Positions 63,094-64,000 of a stretch of DNA of 64,000 nt are shown one piece after another. Numbering within the stretch: position 1 is the first letter of the stretch; the number at the start of each line of letters is the position of its first letter. The notes beneath the pieces were generated by a model. The model was not told the DNA's origin. It did not search any database and was given only the letters and a program-made list of their open reading frames with translations. The stretch is from positions 5,518,001 through 5,582,000 of the forward strand of contig NC_064678.1 in the NCBI RefSeq assembly GCF_023278565.1, in the 5' to 3' direction. The translations under genes were made by a program, and so were the position numbers. Origin of the DNA: Colletotrichum lupini. Taxonomy: Eukaryota; Ascomycota; Sordariomycetes; Glomerellales; Glomerellaceae.

Positions 63094-64000
63094 TTACTGT
63101 TCCTCTTCCAGAGTTTTGCTGCTCGCCCGCCCATGGGCCTCGGCAACCCTTCGGCCGACACTCTCACCGCTCCAGTAAGCTCCCGTCGCCGTCCCTAGCG
63201 CCACGAACGGCGCCGTGTGTTCGCCCGCCAGCCACAGACCGCCTTCCGGTACGCCTTCCCGCATCGCCTCAATGTCCTTGTCGCCCTCCAACAATCCGGT
63301 TGGGAAGTTGCTGTAGCTGCCGTTGCCCGCCAAATCGTCTCGCAGCCAGTCTGTCGACAGACTCCCCGTCGGCTTGCAGTCGGGCGAATTCTCGTCGTAA
63401 TGTGGCAGACGGGAGTAGTAAGGCTTGAAAAAGTCATACAAGAAATAGTTTCTTTCCGGTATCGTCTTCAACCTCGACACGCCTTCGGTAATGTACTTGG
63501 ACTCGTCTCCGAAAATGTAGAACAGGAGCGTCGGGTGCGAGTTCTCGCCCATCGAGGCAAGATCAACAATTTCCTGGTTCCATCTCTTTGGGTTCGTCTC
63601 TTGAGCATATGTCGGCGCAAGCCATTGGCAGAAGCCCTGCACCACGCGGCCCTCTGCGTCGGGCTCGAGCCAAAACGCTTTGAGGAAGCTGATGTATACC
63701 TTCTCCAGGCATCCATATCCGATGGCTTGGATTCCGCGCTCGACTCTCTCAGGGAGCGGTGGTTCGAATGCTTGAAGGTTCTTCTTCAGCCAGCCCAAGG
63801 GTGTCGTCATGACGACGTCGTCAAACTCCAAAATCTCGCCCGTGTTGGTGTGAACCCTCGGTTTCGGCCGCTCCTCGGTTTTGAGCTCTACCTTGGTAAC
63901 GATAGTATCGTACTTGACATCGGCATTGTGCCTGACGGGCTCTGCAACTCTCTCAAAGATTTTTTCGTATGTACCAGCGCAGAACAAGTTTTCTTCCGCA
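63094..64000 (-). CDS. Flavin-containing amine oxidase, C-terminal part (runs off window)
   Basis: The last about 301 residues of a larger protein are visible; the N-terminal FAD-binding Rossmann half lies beyond 64000. The visible part has the substrate/FAD domain pattern of amine oxidoreductases: 'FDDVVMTTPLGWLKKN' (the typical 'V..T.PLG.LK' block), 'YGCLEKVYISF', and the closing FAD motif 'GLWLAGEHTAPFVALGTATGAYWSGE'. The family includes polyamine oxidases, monoamine oxidases and LSD1-type demethylases. The compact form without a tower insertion in the visible part favours a polyamine- or amine-oxidase-like enzyme over LSD1, but the missing half leaves this open. No C-terminal SKL-type signal is present (it ends in EEEQ). 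Confidence 0.9.
   Translation of the reverse strand, partial: AEENLFCAGTYEKIFERVAEPVRHNADVKYDTIVTKVELKTEERPKPRVHTNTGEILEFDDVVMTTPLGWLKKNLQAFEPPLPERVERGIQAIGYGCLEKVYISFLKAFWLEPDAEGRVVQGFCQWLAPTYAQETNPKRWNQEIVDLASMGENSHPTLLFYIFGDESKYITEGVSRLKTIPERNYFLYDFFKPYYSRLPHYDENSPDCKPTGSLSTDWLRDDLAGNGSYSNFPTGLLEGDKDIEAMREGVPEGGLWLAGEHTAPFVALGTATGAYWSGESVGRRVAEAHGRASSKTLEEEQ

Overview
This window is nuclear DNA of a filamentous ascomycete (Pezizomycotina, most likely a Sordariomycete). The evidence is the short introns (mostly 48-75 nt, with GTAAGT/GTATGT-type donors and CTAAC-like branch sites), pyrimidine-rich leaders, widely spaced monocistronic genes, and the families present: a Zn2Cys6 regulator, a fungal rhodopsin-domain membrane protein and an Atg2 with the filamentous-fungus layout. 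No operons, CRISPR arrays, rRNA, convincing tRNA genes or recognisable transposons were seen.

Layout. 1-4306: low-complexity, G-run-rich non-coding DNA downstream of the first gene. 4307-8209 (-): six-exon Zn2Cys6 transcription factor. 8210-22975: about 14.8 kb with almost no convincing genes. Its first part is a pyrimidine-tract-rich upstream region, and its second part holds short coding-like pieces on the minus strand. 22976-23788 (-) and 24571-26080 (+): a head-to-head pair of a conserved fungal protein of unknown function and a CSA/ERCC8-type WD40 repair protein. 26081-32098: gene-poor, with a 21-bp minisatellite and an unidentified coding remnant. 32099-33551 (-): a Gly/Thr/His-rich repeat protein of the fungal 'cell surface protein' type. 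33552-38711: no convincing gene. 38712-39282 (-): MARVEL-domain protein. 41642-43618 (+): AidB-like acyl-CoA dehydrogenase. 44332-45756 (+): rhodopsin-domain membrane protein with a 9-nt microexon. 46671-49802 (+): ERCC6L2-like SNF2 ATPase. 52591-53816 (+): GT8 glycosyltransferase, preceded by extreme poly-G tracts. 54773-61102 (-): ATG2. 63094-64000 (-): C-terminal part of a flavin amine oxidase running off the window.

Functionally the window is a mix of housekeeping genes (DNA repair, autophagy, lipid or amine oxidation, glycosylation) and regulatory or membrane genes. I see no evidence that they form one pathway. CSA-like and ERCC6L2-like genes are both repair-associated but lie 20 kb apart and are probably independent. 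The items most worth a second look are a SEC-C-like cysteine motif inside the SNF2 ATPase, a 65-nt G homopolymer, the 9-nt microexon, a 270-bp in-frame tandem duplication in the repeat protein, and the possibly decayed genes in the gene-poor stretches. Gene models were spliced by eye from splice consensus and reading frame.
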